A DNA stretch of 64,000 bases, from positions 2,302,581-2,366,580 of the forward strand of contig NZ_KE340297.1 of the NCBI RefSeq assembly GCF_000413315.1. Reading direction: 5' to 3'. Shown here piece by piece: positions 63,654-64,000 of the stretch; within the stretch, counting starts at the first letter, position 1, and each line of letters starts with the position of its first letter. Below the pieces are notes generated by a model, which was not told where the DNA came from, ran no database searches, and worked only from the letters and a program-made list of their open reading frames with translations. The position numbers were made by a program, and so were the translations under genes. The stretch is from Propionibacterium sp. oral taxon 192 str. F0372. GTDB lineage: Bacteria > Actinomycetota > Actinomycetes > Propionibacteriales > Propionibacteriaceae.

Positions 63654-64000
63654 TCACTGCTGCGGGGCGGATTCCACCTCCGGTGCACGTTCTGCTCCCA
63701 GCTTGGTGGCCGCAACCTGCCCCAGGTCGATTCCGGTGGTGTCTTTGAGTAACTGGATGGTCTGCGTCACACCGTCGGTGACTCTCCTGGGCAGTTCCCC
63801 GGCGCCGTCGCTGGAGATCACGGTCATCCGGTCAATGCCGGACATCGGAGCCGCGACCTGCTCGGCGACCTTCGGCAGGGCCTGGACGAGCATCTCAATG
63901 ATGGCTGCGTCGTTGTACCGCGCATAGGCATCGGCTTTCTTGTTCATCGCCTCTGCCTCGGCCTCGCCAGTGGCCAGGATGGCTGCGGCAGACGCCTCGC
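63654..64000 (-). CDS. Flotillin-family SPFH protein, C-terminal part only
   Basis: The last 115 residues of a flotillin-like protein; the gene continues past the right edge. The visible part begins in the Ala/Glu-rich coiled coil (ATGEAEAEAMNKKADAYARYN), then IEMLVQALPKVAEQVAAPM, IDRMTVISSDGAGELPRRV and a helical tail, all characteristic of FloT/YqiK-class flotillins, which scaffold membrane microdomains. It is convergent with the YdjI/YdjG-like pair, so two different SPFH classes lie side by side. Confidence 0.85.
   Translation of the reverse strand, partial: EASAAAILATGEAEAEAMNKKADAYARYNDAAIIEMLVQALPKVAEQVAAPMSGIDRMTVISSDGAGELPRRVTDGVTQTIQLLKDTTGIDLGQVAATKLGAERAPEVESAPQQ

Noticed and set aside
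1-64000. CRISPR arrays, insertion sequences, prophage or integrated elements
   Set aside because: No regularly spaced repeats, transposase or integrase motifs, or att-like duplications were found; gene order is conserved-type throughout.

Overview
The window is chromosomal DNA, estimated by eye at about 60% GC, from an actinobacterium, most likely of the family Propionibacteriaceae. Support: the sigA - DUF7455 - parE neighbourhood, a B12-dependent (class II) ribonucleotide reductase with nrdR, the recX-recA-DUF3046 and clgR-cinA-pgsA-rimO-ftsK orders, actinobacterial SOS boxes (CGAAC-N4-GTTCG), and several apparently leaderless promoters. No insertion sequence, prophage, CRISPR array or rRNA was seen. 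The two end genes (parE, a flotillin) are cut by the window edges.

Layout. 1-6.5 kb: parE 5' end, a small zinc-ribbon protein, the haem genes hemE-hemG, and two divergent sigma factors (sigA, sigB-like). 6.5-12.4 kb: acyl-CoA thioesterase, a four-repeat helical protein, and treY-treZ (trehalose from maltodextrin). 12.7-21.2 kb: the giant helicase HrpA, an AEC-type carrier, two very small genes, and a polar amino-acid ABC importer. 21.3-26.8 kb: nrdR-nrdJ, a DUF2752 protein and an RDD membrane protein with a long Gly/Ser/Tyr-rich tail. 26.8-37.3 kb: SOS and RNA-modification block (lexA with a divergent small membrane protein, dinG-like helicase, hflX, dapF, miaA, miaB, recX, recA, DUF3046). 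37.3-50.2 kb: lhr, clgR, cinA-type amidase, pgsA, rimO, ftsK, thiL, ddl, plsC. 50.2-60.0 kb: branched-chain amino-acid genes leuD, leuC, an IclR regulator, then a beta-hydroxyacid dehydrogenase, tRNA-Glu, tRNA-Gln, a CPBP protease, a FAH-family enzyme, cimA, ilvE and leuB. 60.0-64.0 kb: a DUF3152 lipoprotein, a degraded coding remnant, and an SPFH + zinc-ribbon pair resembling Bacillus YdjI/YdjG, followed by a flotillin.

How genes work together. cimA, leuCD, leuB and ilvE cover most of the citramalate route to isoleucine and the isopropylmalate route to leucine; an IclR-type regulator sits divergently on leuCD with a palindrome over its own -10 box. lexA, its divergent partner and recA carry SOS boxes. 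Many adjacent genes overlap by ATGA or GTGA (hemE/hemG, ABC importer, hflX/dapF, rimO/ftsK, CPBP/FAH, ilvE/cimA, treY/treZ, ydjI/ydjG), implying translational coupling.

The items most worth a second look are the FUS-like low-complexity tail of the RDD protein, the exact 31-residue four-repeat protein, a 35-residue frame coupled to miaB, a probable CTG start for recX, the multi-box SOS divergon, the palindrome cluster between ilvE and leuB, the gluconate-permease fragment next to recX, and the SPFH/zinc-ribbon/flotillin membrane-stress cluster.
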